Assembly: GCA_009731375.1 (NCBI GenBank)
Contig: BJOX01000131.1
Span: 42,855 to 86,864 of the forward strand
Length of the DNA: 44,010 nt
Source of the DNA: Paulinella micropora
Taxonomy: Eukaryota > Cercozoa > Imbricatea > Euglyphida
Direction: 5' to 3'
The position numbers were made by a program, and so were the translations under genes. A model generated the notes under the pieces. The model worked only from the letters and a program-made list of their open reading frames with translations. It had not been told where the DNA came from and made no database searches. This document shows, one piece after another, positions 1-11,159 of this stretch (position 1 is the first letter of the stretch; each line of letters starts with the position of its first letter).

Positions 1-116
1 CATATTTAAGCGAACTATGAAAAAAAACCGCTCATCAATAACGTCAAAGGTCATTTTAATGAACCATTAAGTGTGTGCATCCTGGCTCGCGCTGGAGCGA
101 CGATTTTATTTTTTGA

Positions 117-519
117 TAACATATATAACTAAGTCACTTCCAGATAAGATTTTACCTCCGTACCTTGACGTATCGATAAAGCATGTCTTGAAATATTAAT
201 ATCCAATTTATTTCAGTATTACTACTACGTTGAGAAATGATGATTTTATTCAGTTTGAAAAACACTACCACATTTGTGGCAATGACTAGGATCCTCGCGT
301 TCAACTGGCACCTATTTTTGAATCATTATATAACATAACTAAGTCACTTCCCCGTAACTTGAGATTTTACTTCCGTACCTTAACGTATCGATATTAATAG
401 ACTTCACTGAGCATTTCTTGAAATATTAATATCAAGCTTATTTCAGTATTATTACGTTGAGAAATGATGATCATGTTTTATTTAGTTTGAAAAACACTGC
501 CACAATTGTGGCAATGATC
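117..519 (+). repeat. Diverged tandem duplication, about 210 bp period
   Basis: Copy 1 (about 117-290) and copy 2 (about 327-519) share AACTAAGTCACTTCC, CGTACCTTRACGTATCGATA, TTGAAATATTAATATC, ACGTTGAGAAATGATGAT and a terminal CCACA...TTGTGG palindrome. They differ by substitutions and small indels. The rest of 1-700 is AT-rich with no gene signal and a 10-N gap at 700-709. Confidence 0.7.
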
Positions 520-1058
520 CACAAATGTGGCGCTCGCCCGGTTAAGGGCTAAAGTTATTACCCCTGGTTCTCAATACAAGTTTAACTTAATAATATTATT
601 ACACTGATGCTACCGTTGAATTGCAATAATTTGAATTCTCATTGTCAAAGTGAATTTGATTGTTGACTTTGACACTTAATATTAATATCCTAGGCTGTAN
701 NNNNNNNNNACCATACGATGGAAGGAGTAGCTGTAGCGTGGTATTTGCAAAGCCTAGCACAGTTGACAAACAAAATTAAGAACAATAAACTGTGGCAGAA
801 CATGCTTTTTTCTTCAGATACTTGCAGTCCGCAGCGGCGTGAGAGTGCGCGCCAGAGGGAGAGGCACTAGCTCTGACGGAAGATAGCACAAGCAGGAGGC
901 AGGCACCATCTGCCGGCTGCTTGTCTGGCACGATCGGACTCATAGGCGCTACTGGCGGGTCGCTATCCAGGCATGTGGCACGAGGTAAGGAGCAGCACAG
1001 CTGGATGTGCGCAAGGTAGGATAGCAGCAGAGCACAGCTGGACGCTCCTGCAGCCCAC

Positions 1059-1190
1059 AAACACACACACACACACGCACGCGCGCGCGGCGCGCCCACA
1101 CACATACACACACATGCATACACACATACACGCACACCCTCGCTCACACACACACAGACACACCCACACAATACATACATATATATGCAT
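1059..1190 (+). repeat. (CA)n and (TACA)n microsatellite
   Basis: Tandem CA with interruptions (CGCG core near 1080) grades into ACATACA and TACATATA units. Open frames over it on both strands are low-complexity artefacts. Confidence 0.85.
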
Positions 1191-1201
1191 ACCTCAACGC
1201 A

Positions 1202-1327
1202 ATGATCCTGGCGGGAAAGGCGTTGTTGCAGAAGATCGGTTCCGCCGACAATTACGTTGATGCCAATATCAAGCTGCAGCGGGGACCGAAGTACGCGAAG
1301 ATAACAGGAAAGATTTCGCAACCGTGA
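1202..1327 (+). CDS. Small open frame or exon remnant
   Basis: ATG to TGA, 41 codons, with a protein-like sequence (IGSADNYVDANIKLQRGPKY) directly after a (CA)n/(TACA)n tract and just before a GTAAGA donor-like site at 1331. A donor-like CACGAG/GTAAGG also occurs at 984/985. An unspliced short gene is unlikely; it could be an exon of an otherwise unseen or decayed gene. Confidence 0.2.
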   Translation: MILAGKALLQKIGSADNYVDANIKLQRGPKYAKITGKISQP

Positions 1328-1330
1328 TCG

Positions 1331-2600
1331 GTAAGACTTTTGAAGGAGGACTCATAGGTAAGTCGTTAGTATTAATGTCATCAAGGGGGAGCTTAGGAAG
1401 TGAGACAGTGTGATGGGATTAATACAACCGATAAATACGTTAGTTAATATTAATAGTTATATTTCATAGTGTGGAAAAAGTAGTAATTACTGATGTGGGT
1501 GGCAGTGGTGGCGCGAATGCCAATGTCACGTTTGGACACCTGAAATTTTGACTTAGAGACCTGCATGAGCTGTTTCGTTCGTTTGGCGTGCTTTTGTCTA
1601 TGTGATTGATTTTCCTATCAAAGGACGTTGGGAGCTGGTTATTGAGTCAACAGGGGACGCCTGGGAGACGTTAAACATGCTTCTAATATTGCAAATACTG
1701 TTCATTTTCTTCAGCATCTTCGCTCCACATACTTAGTATATATTACACAAGTTTATATTTCTTACTTCTTTAACTAATTATTAATACATCCCCCCCGCTT
1801 CATACAATCTTTTTTTTACTTATTTTTCAGACGAAGAATTCTGCCATTTATTGCCTTATACTAGCATTAAAAAAAATCCTTACAAATTTTTAGGAGTTCA
1901 TAAAAAATAAGGACCTAAATGAGGACGACTACTAGAGACATTTCATTAAAATTCTATTTCCTTTATATCTTCTTATTTTATACACTTAATTTAAACGAAT
2001 TTTAACTAAATTATAAAAAAGAAAAATAGAAATAGATAGAGAATTAATATCTGAAACTACTTGTAAGTTGTCCTTAAAAAAGTCTTTGTTTTTAAAAAAA
2101 ATTATCAATGACGGAATGAAAATAAAATTTTTATAGCCAATAAAAAAAGTTAACTTTATCTTACCTAAAAATGTTTTAAGTACATTTTTAAGTACTTTTT
2201 TAAGGATAAGAAATAAACCTCATAATATAATAAATATGTTTATACACACGACTAAGCATTTTATGAGACCTTAAAAACACTCTTTTTTCGTAAGGACTTT
2301 CGTTAAAATCATTAAGACACCCCAAAAAACCACTAAAAAAAAGGATGTTGACCCCCCAAAAAGTGGTACTTATTCTAGAAAAAATTCATTTTTCTCAATG
2401 ATTGAATTAAATTTTCCATGTTTTTTTCATTTATTGAATAAAAAACTATGATCTTGGATTCTAAAAAATAAGGACACCAAGGAGATGTTATTCAATACAA
2501 ATTAGTCTTATTCTAATGTTTAGAAAAATAAGGACACCAAGGAAGCCTCATTTAATGGAAATTAAAAAAAGGATTTTGATGCCGCCTGCTTTTATATTCA
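1331..2600. other. AT-rich stretch with no recognised gene
   Basis: No frame of note on either strand. A-tracts and T-tracts are frequent, and a short diverged duplication occurs: ATAAGGACACCAAGGA at about 2468 and 2528. Confidence 0.6.
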
Positions 2601-2708
2601 CATAGCAAAATAATATCGTTATGGCTGAGCCAACGGGATCACTTTTGTCATTTTGTCAAAAGCAAAAAGCAAATTGTTCTCCTTTGTCTGCCTCCACATT
2701 TGGTATCG

Positions 2709-2772
<64 letters not shown>

Positions 2773-2782
2773 NNNNNNNNNN
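2709..2782. repeat. Poly-C tract with assembly gap
   Basis: More than 60 uninterrupted C residues lead into a 10-N gap at 2773-2782. Poly-C or poly-G also flanks the gaps at 13248-13299, 20134-20613 (right side), 21001-21106 and 41181-41190. Confidence 0.9.
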
Positions 2783-2819
2783 CACTTCGTGAGTGTCTGC
2801 CCCCCCCCTTTTGGTTTTG

Positions 2820-3220
2820 ATGATCATTTATGTATATAGACTTGTCCATTCGTGTATTAAATACAAGCACTAAAAACACATAAAACACACACAGGAAGAC
2901 AGGAAACTCACACAGGAAGCACAAAACACACCTATGTTTTACAAAAACACGACAAACTAAGCAGACTAAGGTTAGTTTAGACAAAATAACGACTAATTCA
3001 TATAAGCGAAGTTTATATATATATTTTAGAAGAAAAAATATGAATTAGTCGTTATTTTGTCTAAACTAGCCTTAATCTGTTTAGTTTGTCGTGTTTTTGT
3101 AAAACATAGGTGTGTTTTGTGCTTCCTGTGTGTGTTTCCTGTCTTCCTGTGTGTGTTGTATGTGTTTTAGTGCTTGTATTTAATACACGAATGGACAAGT
3201 CTATATACATAAATGATCAT
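2820..3220. repeat. Foldback element, about 180 bp inverted arms
   Basis: Left arm 2820-3002 and right arm 3039-3220 are near-perfect reverse complements around a 36 bp AT-rich spacer. Both tips carry ATGATCATTTATGTATATAG or its complement. Mismatches are few and mostly single-base or short indels in the ACACACAGG stretch. No ORF is present. It resembles a foldback or MITE-type element; a recent inverted duplication is the alternative. Confidence 0.75.
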
Positions 3221-3469
3221 ATATATATATATATATGGCATTATTTTTTAGCAGGCCTAACGTAGATTTTTCATATATTAATAAATATGTCTATATATAT
3301 ATATATCCTTGGTATAGTTTGGTGCGGAAGCTCTTGAGCGTGCTCAAAGCAAGCTCAACTCAATGCTCCTACTGGTTTAAGTTGATGTCACCAATGCCAC
3401 CACTGATCAGTATGTACCGTGACCGACTTTCTTTAGTATATGTTTAAGTTTATACAGTATTAATACATA

Positions 3470-3640
3470 ACAGACATGCATACACAACAGACATACATAC
3501 ATAACCGAGACATACATACATAACTTGCAGACATACATACATAGATACATACATACGTACATAGATACATACATACATACATAAATACATACATACATAC
3601 ATAAATACATACATACACACATACATACACTGAAATACAT
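3470..3640 (+). repeat. (TACA)n microsatellite
   Basis: TACA units with GACA and GTAC variants run about 170 bp. No coding signal. Confidence 0.85.
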
Positions 3641-3775
3641 ACATCAATGAACTGTTTTTATTGAGGTAAGGGGGAAAACAAAACGATAAAAATAACCCGA
3701 TAATGCTTGCAGAGTTTCTTCTAACCCGAACGACAGCTTCAACATAAGAGTTGGAAGGGCGTATTATACAAATCG

Positions 3776-3796
3776 CAAAATACTACTACTCCTACA

Positions 3797-3833
<37 letters not shown>

Positions 3834-3837
3834 CTAT

Positions 3838-3912
<75 letters not shown>

Positions 3913-3929
3913 TAGTCCTCCTCCTCCTC

Positions 3930-3965
<36 letters not shown>

Positions 3966-4016
3966 GTTAGTACTACTACTACTACTACCCAGTACTACTA
4001 CTACTATTACTACTAT

Positions 4017-4107
<91 letters not shown>

Positions 4108-4203
4108 GCTACTACTACTGCTACTACTACTGCTACTACTACTACTACTACTGCTACTACTGCTACTACTGCTACTATTAGTACTACTACTACTACTACT
4201 ATA

Positions 4204-4254
<51 letters not shown>

Positions 4255-4261
4255 GCTGCTG

Positions 4262-4321
<60 letters not shown>

Positions 4322-4328
4322 GTGGTAA

Positions 4329-4408
<80 letters not shown>

Positions 4409-4474
4409 AGTAGTAGTAGTAGTACTAGTAGTACTAGTAGTAGAAGTAGTAGTATAGCAGCAGCAGCAGCAGTG

Positions 4475-4517
<43 letters not shown>

Positions 4518-4537
4518 CAGTGCTAGTAATTCTTCTT

Positions 4538-4565
<28 letters not shown>
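3776..4565 (+). repeat. (TAC)n / (TAG)n / (TTC)n triplet arrays
   Basis: About 540 bp of (ACT)n with TGC and TCC interruptions is followed, from about 4320, by about 200 bp of (AGT)n, its reverse complement, then (TTC)n. The first two form a large inverted repeat around ACTACTAGTGGTAATAGTAG. Poly-Ser, poly-Thr and poly-Val frames here are artefacts. Confidence 0.9.
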
Positions 4566-4568
<3 letters not shown>

Positions 4569-4679
4569 TCCTTTCTTTCTTTCTTTCTTTCTTCTTTCCT
4601 TCCTTCTTTCCTTTCTTTCTTTCTTTCATTTCTTTTCTTTCTTTCCTTTCTTTCTTTCTTTCTTTTCTTCTTCTTGCTT

Positions 4680-5250
4680 AATGAAAGCGAAATTGTACAG
4701 AAAATAAAGTCAAAACTAAGTCATAAAAGTTAAGCTCGAGGGGAAAAGTTAATAATATGTAAGCTAGATATGATAGGGGAAACGAAGATGGGAAAACTAA
4801 CTTATACGTATACGTAAATATATGAAAGGGGAAATAAAAAGGGAAACTAGAAATGATAAGGAGATAGAAGAGGAAAAGGGAGAAAGGAGAGGGAGAAGAA
4901 AGGGAAAGAAATAAAATATAACCTAAATAAAAAAAAATAAATATGAGGGGAGGATCCGGAAATAGAAACAAGGGAAAGAAGGATTAGATATAATAAGGAG
5001 ACGGAAATGTATTAGAAAATAGAGGGAAAAAAGGAGAGAAAAGCAGGAACTATACGATTCTCCATCACCCAATTCCGCTCTCAGATCTGTCTCTCTCTTA
5101 CCCTTGTTACCCAACTTTCCCCACATTGTTGTGTTCAAGGCAAATATCATGACTTTGCCCGCACAGACATGATTGGTGTTGAATGCAAATTTTCATACGT
5201 CAGATGGCGGTAGTAGTAATAGTAGTAGTAAAATAGGATGGCAGCCCCCT
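4680..5250. other. AT-rich, purine-rich stretch with no recognised gene
   Basis: The plus strand is rich in GGGAAA/GAAGGGAA runs through about 5050. I see no conserved frame on either strand. Confidence 0.5.
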
Positions 5251-5259
5251 TGTCGAGGA

Positions 5260-5553
5260 CTATGATCCTACAGACACACCAGAAGCAAGACCCCTGGTTA
5301 GTCTTTGGACATGTCTATAAAATCTCCTAAGAAACAACCTCATAGCATTAACAGAATGTAACGAATTCAGACATGTTGAGTGTAAAAGATGTATCCACTG
5401 ATCTAAAGAAATCAAACTATTCCATGAAAGACAAGAACCAAAACATTGAATCTGTAAAGTGAGCAAGGTAGAAAAACAAGGAATGCAATCTTGAAAAACA
5501 TGAGTTTCATGATGGATCTGAGTGGGAACCAAAACCACGATCAGACAATCCAA
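5260..5553 (-). pseudogene. Possible C-terminal fragment of a non-LTR retroelement
   Basis: A 97-codon minus-strand frame contains HHETHVFQDCIPCFSTL, reminiscent of the ExxxHxxxxC.. pattern near the end of some non-LTR reverse transcriptases, followed by a hydrophobic, Leu/His-rich stretch. No catalytic motif is present and the similarity is weak. It could equally be a chance frame in AT-rich DNA. Confidence 0.2.
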
Positions 5554-5899
5554 ACCTCAAACAACCCGCTCTTGCCAAAGATATTAACCTCCTTCCCCCC
5601 TCATAATTACGACCTTTTAAAACTCCGTCACTTAAGTGGCACCCCCAGCGGGGTGTCCAACAGAGTGCCACCAACAACCGAATGAAAACACATGCCCGAG
5701 AGCGCGAAATTTAGTCGTTTTCGGTTTTCAGTTCCAAAGTAATTTGCTACAAACCAGCTGATATTTTTTAGCAATGCAAAAACATGTCACCAAGCAGCTA
5801 AATAATTTTGCTAAAAACTACCAGCCTAGCTGCTTTTCAAGCATACAATCTGTCATCGCCTTCAAAAGATTTTGGCCTGTCATCCTGGATTCCTATTAT

Positions 5900-6260
5900 G
5901 GGTTTGAGTTGCCTGCAGAACTGCCTGCGTGACCACCACCCTTTGAAACTCCTATGGGAAATTCTTGACATAACAACTGAACGAAAATCTGAAACCACCG
6001 TTTGATTCGCCAGATCTTTCGCCACTACCAAATTCAACACTCTATGTAAATATACGTCAGTACTTATGTCTTTTTGTTTGTCTGTCTGTTTTTGAGTTGC
6101 CTGCGTGACGAGCACCACGCTTTGAAACTCCTATGGGAAATTCTTGACATAACAACTAAACGAAAATCTGAAACCAACGTTTGATTCGCCACTACCAAAT
6201 TTAACACTCTATGTAAATATACGTCGTACTTATGTCTTTTTGTCTGTCTGTCTGTCTGTC
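5900..6260 (+). repeat. Diverged tandem duplication, about 187 bp period
   Basis: The block containing TTTGAAACTCCTATGGGAAA, TTCTTGACATAACAACT, TCTGAAACCAMCGTTTGATT and ACTCTATGTAAATATACGTC occurs at about 5903-6085 and again at 6089-6260, with one copy 12 bp longer at CCAGATCTTT. It grades into (TCTG)n and (TATG)n. A 33 bp exact tandem repeat also occurs at 6544-6606. Confidence 0.75.
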
Positions 6261-6322
6261 TGTTTGTATGTATGTAAGTACGTATGTACTATGTATGTAT
6301 GTATGTATGTATGTATGTATTC

Positions 6323-6353
<31 letters not shown>

Positions 6354-6415
6354 TGTATGTATGTATGTATGTGTATGTATGTACATATGTATGTATGTAT
6401 ACATACATGATTCAG
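6240..6415 (+). repeat. (TCTG)n and (TATG)n microsatellite
   Basis: Tandem TCTG changes to TATG units over about 170 bp directly after the second copy of the duplication. Confidence 0.85.
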
Positions 6416-6715
6416 ATTTCTGAAAAACCGTTGCTGGTTGCCAATTTGTATCACATTTCAATGATTGATTCACTGGTAAGACATGCAACAAGGACCACGG
6501 AAACACAAAGAATATTTTCGTTTTCAATTACTACTTGGGCTTCTGTTTATCTTAGAACATGATTTTGAGGCATACTGTTTATCTTAGAACATGATTTTGA
6601 GGCATATGAACAAGAAATATACAAACATCGTTGTATTATCTCCCAGTGTTGCATATTAAATACGAAGCAATCAGATAACTCTTTATCTGGCTTTGTAGGT
6701 TGATTAGTAACGAAA

Positions 6716-6864
6716 ATGGAAGTTGAAGATGCTGCATTCGAAGGGCCAGACTTGAAACGCGAGGGTAAGCAGCTTGTATTTCACTTTGCGTATACACCTG
6801 GTATGTAAGCATTTCTTGTTTTTTTCCTTGTGTGTGTTTTCTGTTCGCCAATTTGCGTTTCTTC

Positions 6865-6904
<40 letters not shown>

Positions 6905-7299
6905 CTCACACACACACACACACCGATTCTCCCTCCCTCTCCTTCTGCCCCTAGTCTACTACGACTACATCAAGCTAAAGCGAAGTTATGAATTCGGCTG
7001 TCTGCTGATGCTGGGCCTGCTACTGCTTATCTTGCCTCTTGATGAAGCCATCCAGAAAGATATCACTGTGTTCGAATCGGAGGCAGCCATTCAAGACAAA
7101 ATTCAAGCAAACATATCAGAAAAAGAAGTCATAAGCAAGTGGTCGTCTGTGTTTTGCTGGAGCTTGGAGGAAAGTCAACTTGTGCTGGTTTACGCCGAAA
7201 AGCCTTTGGAAAGAGTGATTGCTACCTTTGAACCTTATAATACCACAAACCAACTGAGATGGAATGCCCAGAGCAGCATCGGCTGGAACCCTAGGCGAG
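6716..7299 (+). CDS. Unrecognised two-exon gene fragment
   Basis: Exon 1 (6716-6764) starts at ATG, encodes MEVEDAAFEGPDLKRE and leaves in phase 1 at donor GTAAGC. After an intron of CT and CA repeats, acceptor CCCCTAG opens exon 2 at 6955 in the matching phase with VYYDYIKLKRSYEFG, a hydrophobic run (CLLMLGLLLLIL, a possible membrane segment or buried helix) and SKWSSVFCWSLEESQLVL. The frame stays open to TAA at 7815-7817, but sequence after about 7300 becomes T-rich and less protein-like; GAG/GTGTGC at 7299/7300 is a possible donor. I do not recognise the family. Phase agreement and clean splice signals are the support. Confidence 0.45.
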
Positions 7300-7817
7300 G
7301 TGTGCACTTGTACCAAAACATCCTGAAAACTGGTACAACCTCGATTTTTCTCTACAGCATCAAGGAGATGTTAGCTTATTTGGTTACGTACCCATATCTC
7401 GGCGCCAACCTTTTACCAACAGTTTGCAAGCTGCAGTTAGCACGATTTTCACCAGGTCCTGTACACTTGCATCTAAGTTGGAAGTCTTGTATATGTGATT
7501 ATTTGGATATCAGTAGTCGCTTGTACCTAGTTGCTTGTTTTACTGTGCTTGTTGGGTATTTGAATTATGCACTTGTAGAACAAAACCAGTGGTTTTTCTT
7601 AATGCCTTGTTCGGCTTGGATCGGGCAACGGCCGAGCAAAAATTTGGGTTCGTGGGTTTATTTATATGTTGTTTTTTGGGGGTATTTTATTCTGTACATT
7701 GTTCTCTACATTCGAATCCATGCGTTCCGTGATGTGCTACCGCAAACAGAGTACGTACTAGAGGCAGGCATAGTGAAATTGAGGCGTAGAGGTGAGCACG
7801 AACCTTTGGTACAGTAA

Positions 7818-8570
7818 GTGGGGGGGGGGGGGCTATCAGAATGAGTACCGTAACGGACAACACTTTTAATAATTGTACATAGGTCGTTATAAATTTAAAG
7901 CGATCCGTTACTTCACCATTCAGTTCATTTTCAAATGTTTGTTTTTCGGTTGCGTCCTGAAACGCCCTACTACAGGATGTAAACGGTGTGAAAATCAGAT
8001 CGACGGTTCGACTGGGATTTCAGTCCACAAAGTATGCAGGCCCACCCGGTATATAATGGAAATACTTACCGTTCCGGTCTTGTCGGTTATTATTTGGTCT
8101 GAAGTCTACGGAGTCCCTACTTTAGGTATTACTCAGTCTTCATATCGTTAGTACAGTTATCGGTTATTAAATATCGTACTACCGTAACAATCTAGAGTCG
8201 CTAATAAAATACACTGTGTATGGAAATTTTCCTCGGTTCCTCGGAAATTTTCTGACAAGAAAGAGTGGTCGAGAGAAAAATCATGGGGGGAGGGGAAATT
8301 TTACTGATGCGCTTCCTGAGTTTCTATGCTTTTTCTTGAGTTGTTTTGGGTACAGGGGCATGCAAACAGGGGCAATGGCTTTCTGGGACAGGAGGACTAC
8401 TCATGAGCTGTTGTGTAGCGGGGCATGTGTTGCTGTGACACAGAGGTTTTGGGACTTGACAGCTCACAGCTCAAGGTTAAGTATGTTGGGGAATGTGAGG
8501 TTTCATGGGCGGTCAGAACCGCTTTTTGATAAAATTCTGCCTCGTTCAATCATTAAAAAAAGCAAGTAGT
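7818..8570. other. Region with no recognised gene
   Basis: It opens with a poly-G run (about 7820-7831). Open frames of 90-117 codons exist on the plus strand (7873-8151, 8216-8569) but show no recognisable domain or splice logic. Confidence 0.4.
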
Positions 8571-8629
8571 GTGTGTCCACTGCAGGCAGTGCCGTCGACA
8601 CACACGCAGTGTCTACTGTAGTGGTCCAA

Positions 8630-8808
8630 ACCGGCGCCAAGGCAGTATATTTTTTTTCTAATCACACCTGCCGTGACCAGCGAAGGACACGGGAAACTTG
8701 AAAGGGGGGTGAGGGAGGGGGGAACCTACCGCCATCATGATCAAGCCAGAGCAGTATCAGCTGTAGATTGCCTGGATCATGGTGGTGGTAGGGCCTCCCC
8801 CCTCCTCC

Positions 8809-8869
<61 letters not shown>

Positions 8870-9035
8870 CGCGCCCTGGTCGCTGCTGCACACGCCGTGT
8901 GGTGCTGGCTGCTGCTGGCTAGGTGATGGCGGGCACCGTGGCCATCGAGGCCATGGGCGGACCCGCGCTAGGATACTGCGTAGGGCGCATCGGTAAGCAT
9001 ACAGACAGACGTAGAAGGACAGACAGACAGACAGA

Positions 9036-9097
<62 letters not shown>

Positions 9098-9445
9098 GTC
9101 TATCTATCTTATCTNNNNNNNNNNACGGATGGCACACACACCACAGTGTCGACGACAGTGCTGGTCCGGGACGACAGACAGGTAGTATATTTTTTTTCTC
9201 AACCGCGCCGGACCACTACACACACACACACACTGCGATCAAGCCAGGACGACACTCCCCCTCGTCACTGCCTGGATCACGGTGGTGGTAGGTAGGCCTC
9301 CCCTCCCCTCCCCTTTCCCTGGTGTGTGGTCGACGACAAAACTGTCCTTATTTCTTTTTGGACCGCGCTGGACCACAGTGTCGTCGAGCAACTGACAGTC
9401 TCGACGAGACCGCCAGTTGCTCGACGATACTGCCCCAAAGTACAC
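8630..9445 (+). repeat. Diverged three-copy module array ending in a nested hairpin
   Basis: A module with a T-run and CCGCGCCGGACCAC-like sequence occurs near 8637-8690, 9170-9217 and 9333-9377; the first two are followed by CAAGCCAG... and GCCTGGATCACGGTGGTGGT (8740-8793, 9238-9292). The array also holds (CT)n at 8811-8867, (CTAT)n at 9038-9114 and a 10-N gap at 9115-9124. At 9381-9427 two perfect 14 bp arms (TCGTCGAGCAACTG and its complement) enclose a second 6 bp hairpin (GTCTCG/CGAGAC). Confidence 0.6.
8923..8992 (+). CDS. Candidate single exon, unrecognised
   Basis: Acceptor GGCTAG (preceded by a pyrimidine-rich CT repeat some distance upstream) and donor GTAAGC enclose 70 bases with open frame VMAGTVAIEAMGGPALGYCV then GRIG. 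Composition and Gly/Ala pattern look protein-like. It may belong with the exons at 6716-7299, but the phase of that join cannot be tested. Splice-like signals by chance remain possible. Confidence 0.3.
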
Positions 9446-9893
9446 TCGGTGGTCCAGATCCGCCGGATTTTCTCTATTCTGTCCTTTTGCCCTTTTGCCA
9501 GTTTGGACAAAAGGACTGCTACTCGAGCGGTCCAGGCAGTTGAGAATTTATTTAGGGCCAAACAGCGGGTTTGGACCACCGCGGGCCGCAATTTGCGGGA
9601 AATTTTTTTGCGTTTTTCTGTTGGTTGGTTCAGGCACGTATTGCCTTTTTGTCCCCATAGAGTCCAAATATAGTGATATGGCCGAAATATTGTGATACTG
9701 TCAAAAAAGGCAGTGATATGGTACAAAAAGGCAGTGATATGGGACAAAAAGGCATTGACATGTATATGGTCCGGTCGGCCACAAACCCGAACCTCAGCCG
9801 GTCCGTTTCGCCACAAACCTTTGTCATAATCTTCGAGCCAAGCAAGCCCAGAAGTGGTCAGCCGGAACAAACACAATGCATTTTTTCCTTTAG

Positions 9894-11159
9894 GTGCCAC
9901 TTCACGGGAAAATGACACGAGACGACGAACCCAGCCCACCCTCGAGCCCCGCCACGCTGCCCGAGCTAGGTGTCATCGAAGGCGACTCCGACACCGAGGA
10001 CGGCCCCGAACAGAAGAAGGTCGGCGGCGGCAAGGCGCGGCTAGTGCTCTATGAAAAGGCGGACCTTGACAAGATCGAGGCGCTCCTGCAGGACATCCGC
10101 CTCGAAAGCAGCTACCGTCGGTACCTGTGTGCTTTGTACGACAGCGTGAACCTCAACGGCGGCCTGGAAGTGTGCTACCGGCTGCCGCGCGGAGTGATGA
10201 GAGCTCGGCGCAAGGGCCCTTTTGTCGGCTGCAGGCTGTACGCGGACGGCAGCCTGCAGAACGCGCCTGCCTCGCTGCGGAGGCTCGTGCTAGGTGCATG
10301 CCACGTGGAGTTGGACATCCGCAATTCGGTCCCCTTCTTTTTGTACTGGCTGGCCTCTTCGCTCAAGGCCGCGCCCGCGGGCGAGCTGCAGTACCTGCGC
10401 AGGTTCGTTACCGACCGCGCTGTCGTGATCACCGACGTGAAAGATGCGCTGGGCGTCAACGACGACGAGCTGGTCAAGTCCTACATGCTGAAGCTGGTGC
10501 AAGGCGGGCGCTGGCCCGAGCTACCAAACAAGTCGGAAGTGGAGGCCGATACCTACCCAGTGCTGGCCAACTTCCATGTAAGCGTTAAGAGAGCGGTCGC
10601 CGGCCTGGCCAAGTACTTTCCCAAGCTGTGGACGTGATGCAACGAGAATGACGTGCAGACGACGCCCGACGGCCAGACCAGGCTGTTTCACGCCAGGGGC
10701 AGGTTCGTGCACTTTCTCACTACCCGCTTCGAGAAAGAGTTTATGATGCGAGTTATTGATTTTTTTTGCAAAGAGAACGTCAGCACGCTGGTCCACGACG
10801 CTGTCTTTGTGCGTACTAACGCGGTAGATGTCGAAGTACTCAACCAGCACATTACAGCCTCAGGCCCTCTTTCTGGCGTGGAGGCGCCCCGCCCCGACAG
10901 CAAGACCATCGAGATCGACGGAGTTCGCCAGCCGGTGCCAGTGCTGCTGCCTCTCGTCGTTGCCTGGCGCGTGACGACCATCGAATGCACCGCTACGGAC
11001 AAAGAAACTCTGTGCAGGCCAGAAGTCAGCCCCCACGAGCTCGTTGGCTGCACTAACGTTAAGCGCTACCTTACGCAGGCCGACATGTACCACCCCGCGC
11101 CCGGGCTGGATGTGATCCACCCCGTGTCCTTTGACATTTGCAGGTCGTCAACGCAGTGA
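9894..11159 (+). pseudogene. polymerase-like protein of a GC-rich element
   Basis: The frame runs 247 codons from ATG 9894, meets a single in-frame TGA at 10635-10637, and continues in the same frame to 11159. Candidate polymerase palm motifs are CHVELDIRNSVPFFLYWLAS (Asp followed by N-S-x-P, as in motif A of some family A-like polymerases of mobile elements) and VSTLVHDAVFVRTNAVDVEV (VHD as in motif C). The link to family A polymerases is inference from these two motifs. The stretch is strongly GC-rich and codon-like while both flanks are AT-rich or low complexity. The helicase fragment follows directly, so both probably belonged to one polyprotein or operon-like mobile element. The TGA and later frameshifts make it a pseudogene unless TGA is read through. 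Confidence 0.55.

Noticed and set aside
4322-4681. Long open frames over 3776-4680 (poly-Ser, poly-Thr, poly-Val)
   Set aside because: They are translations of triplet microsatellites with no codon structure beyond the repeat.
7300-7817. Continuation of the frame after exon 2 of the 6.7 kb gene, with membrane-like stretches
   Set aside because: The sequence becomes T-rich and hydrophobic in a way that T-rich noncoding DNA often produces; I limited the call to 7299.
7960-8020. GGTTCGACTGG resembling a tRNA T-arm or B box near 8004
   Set aside because: No acceptor, D or anticodon stem can be drawn around it.
9277-9939. A 220-codon minus-strand open frame
   Set aside because: No recognisable motif. 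It crosses repeat modules and the nested hairpin and ends in Pro-rich low complexity; more likely chance in GC-rich DNA.
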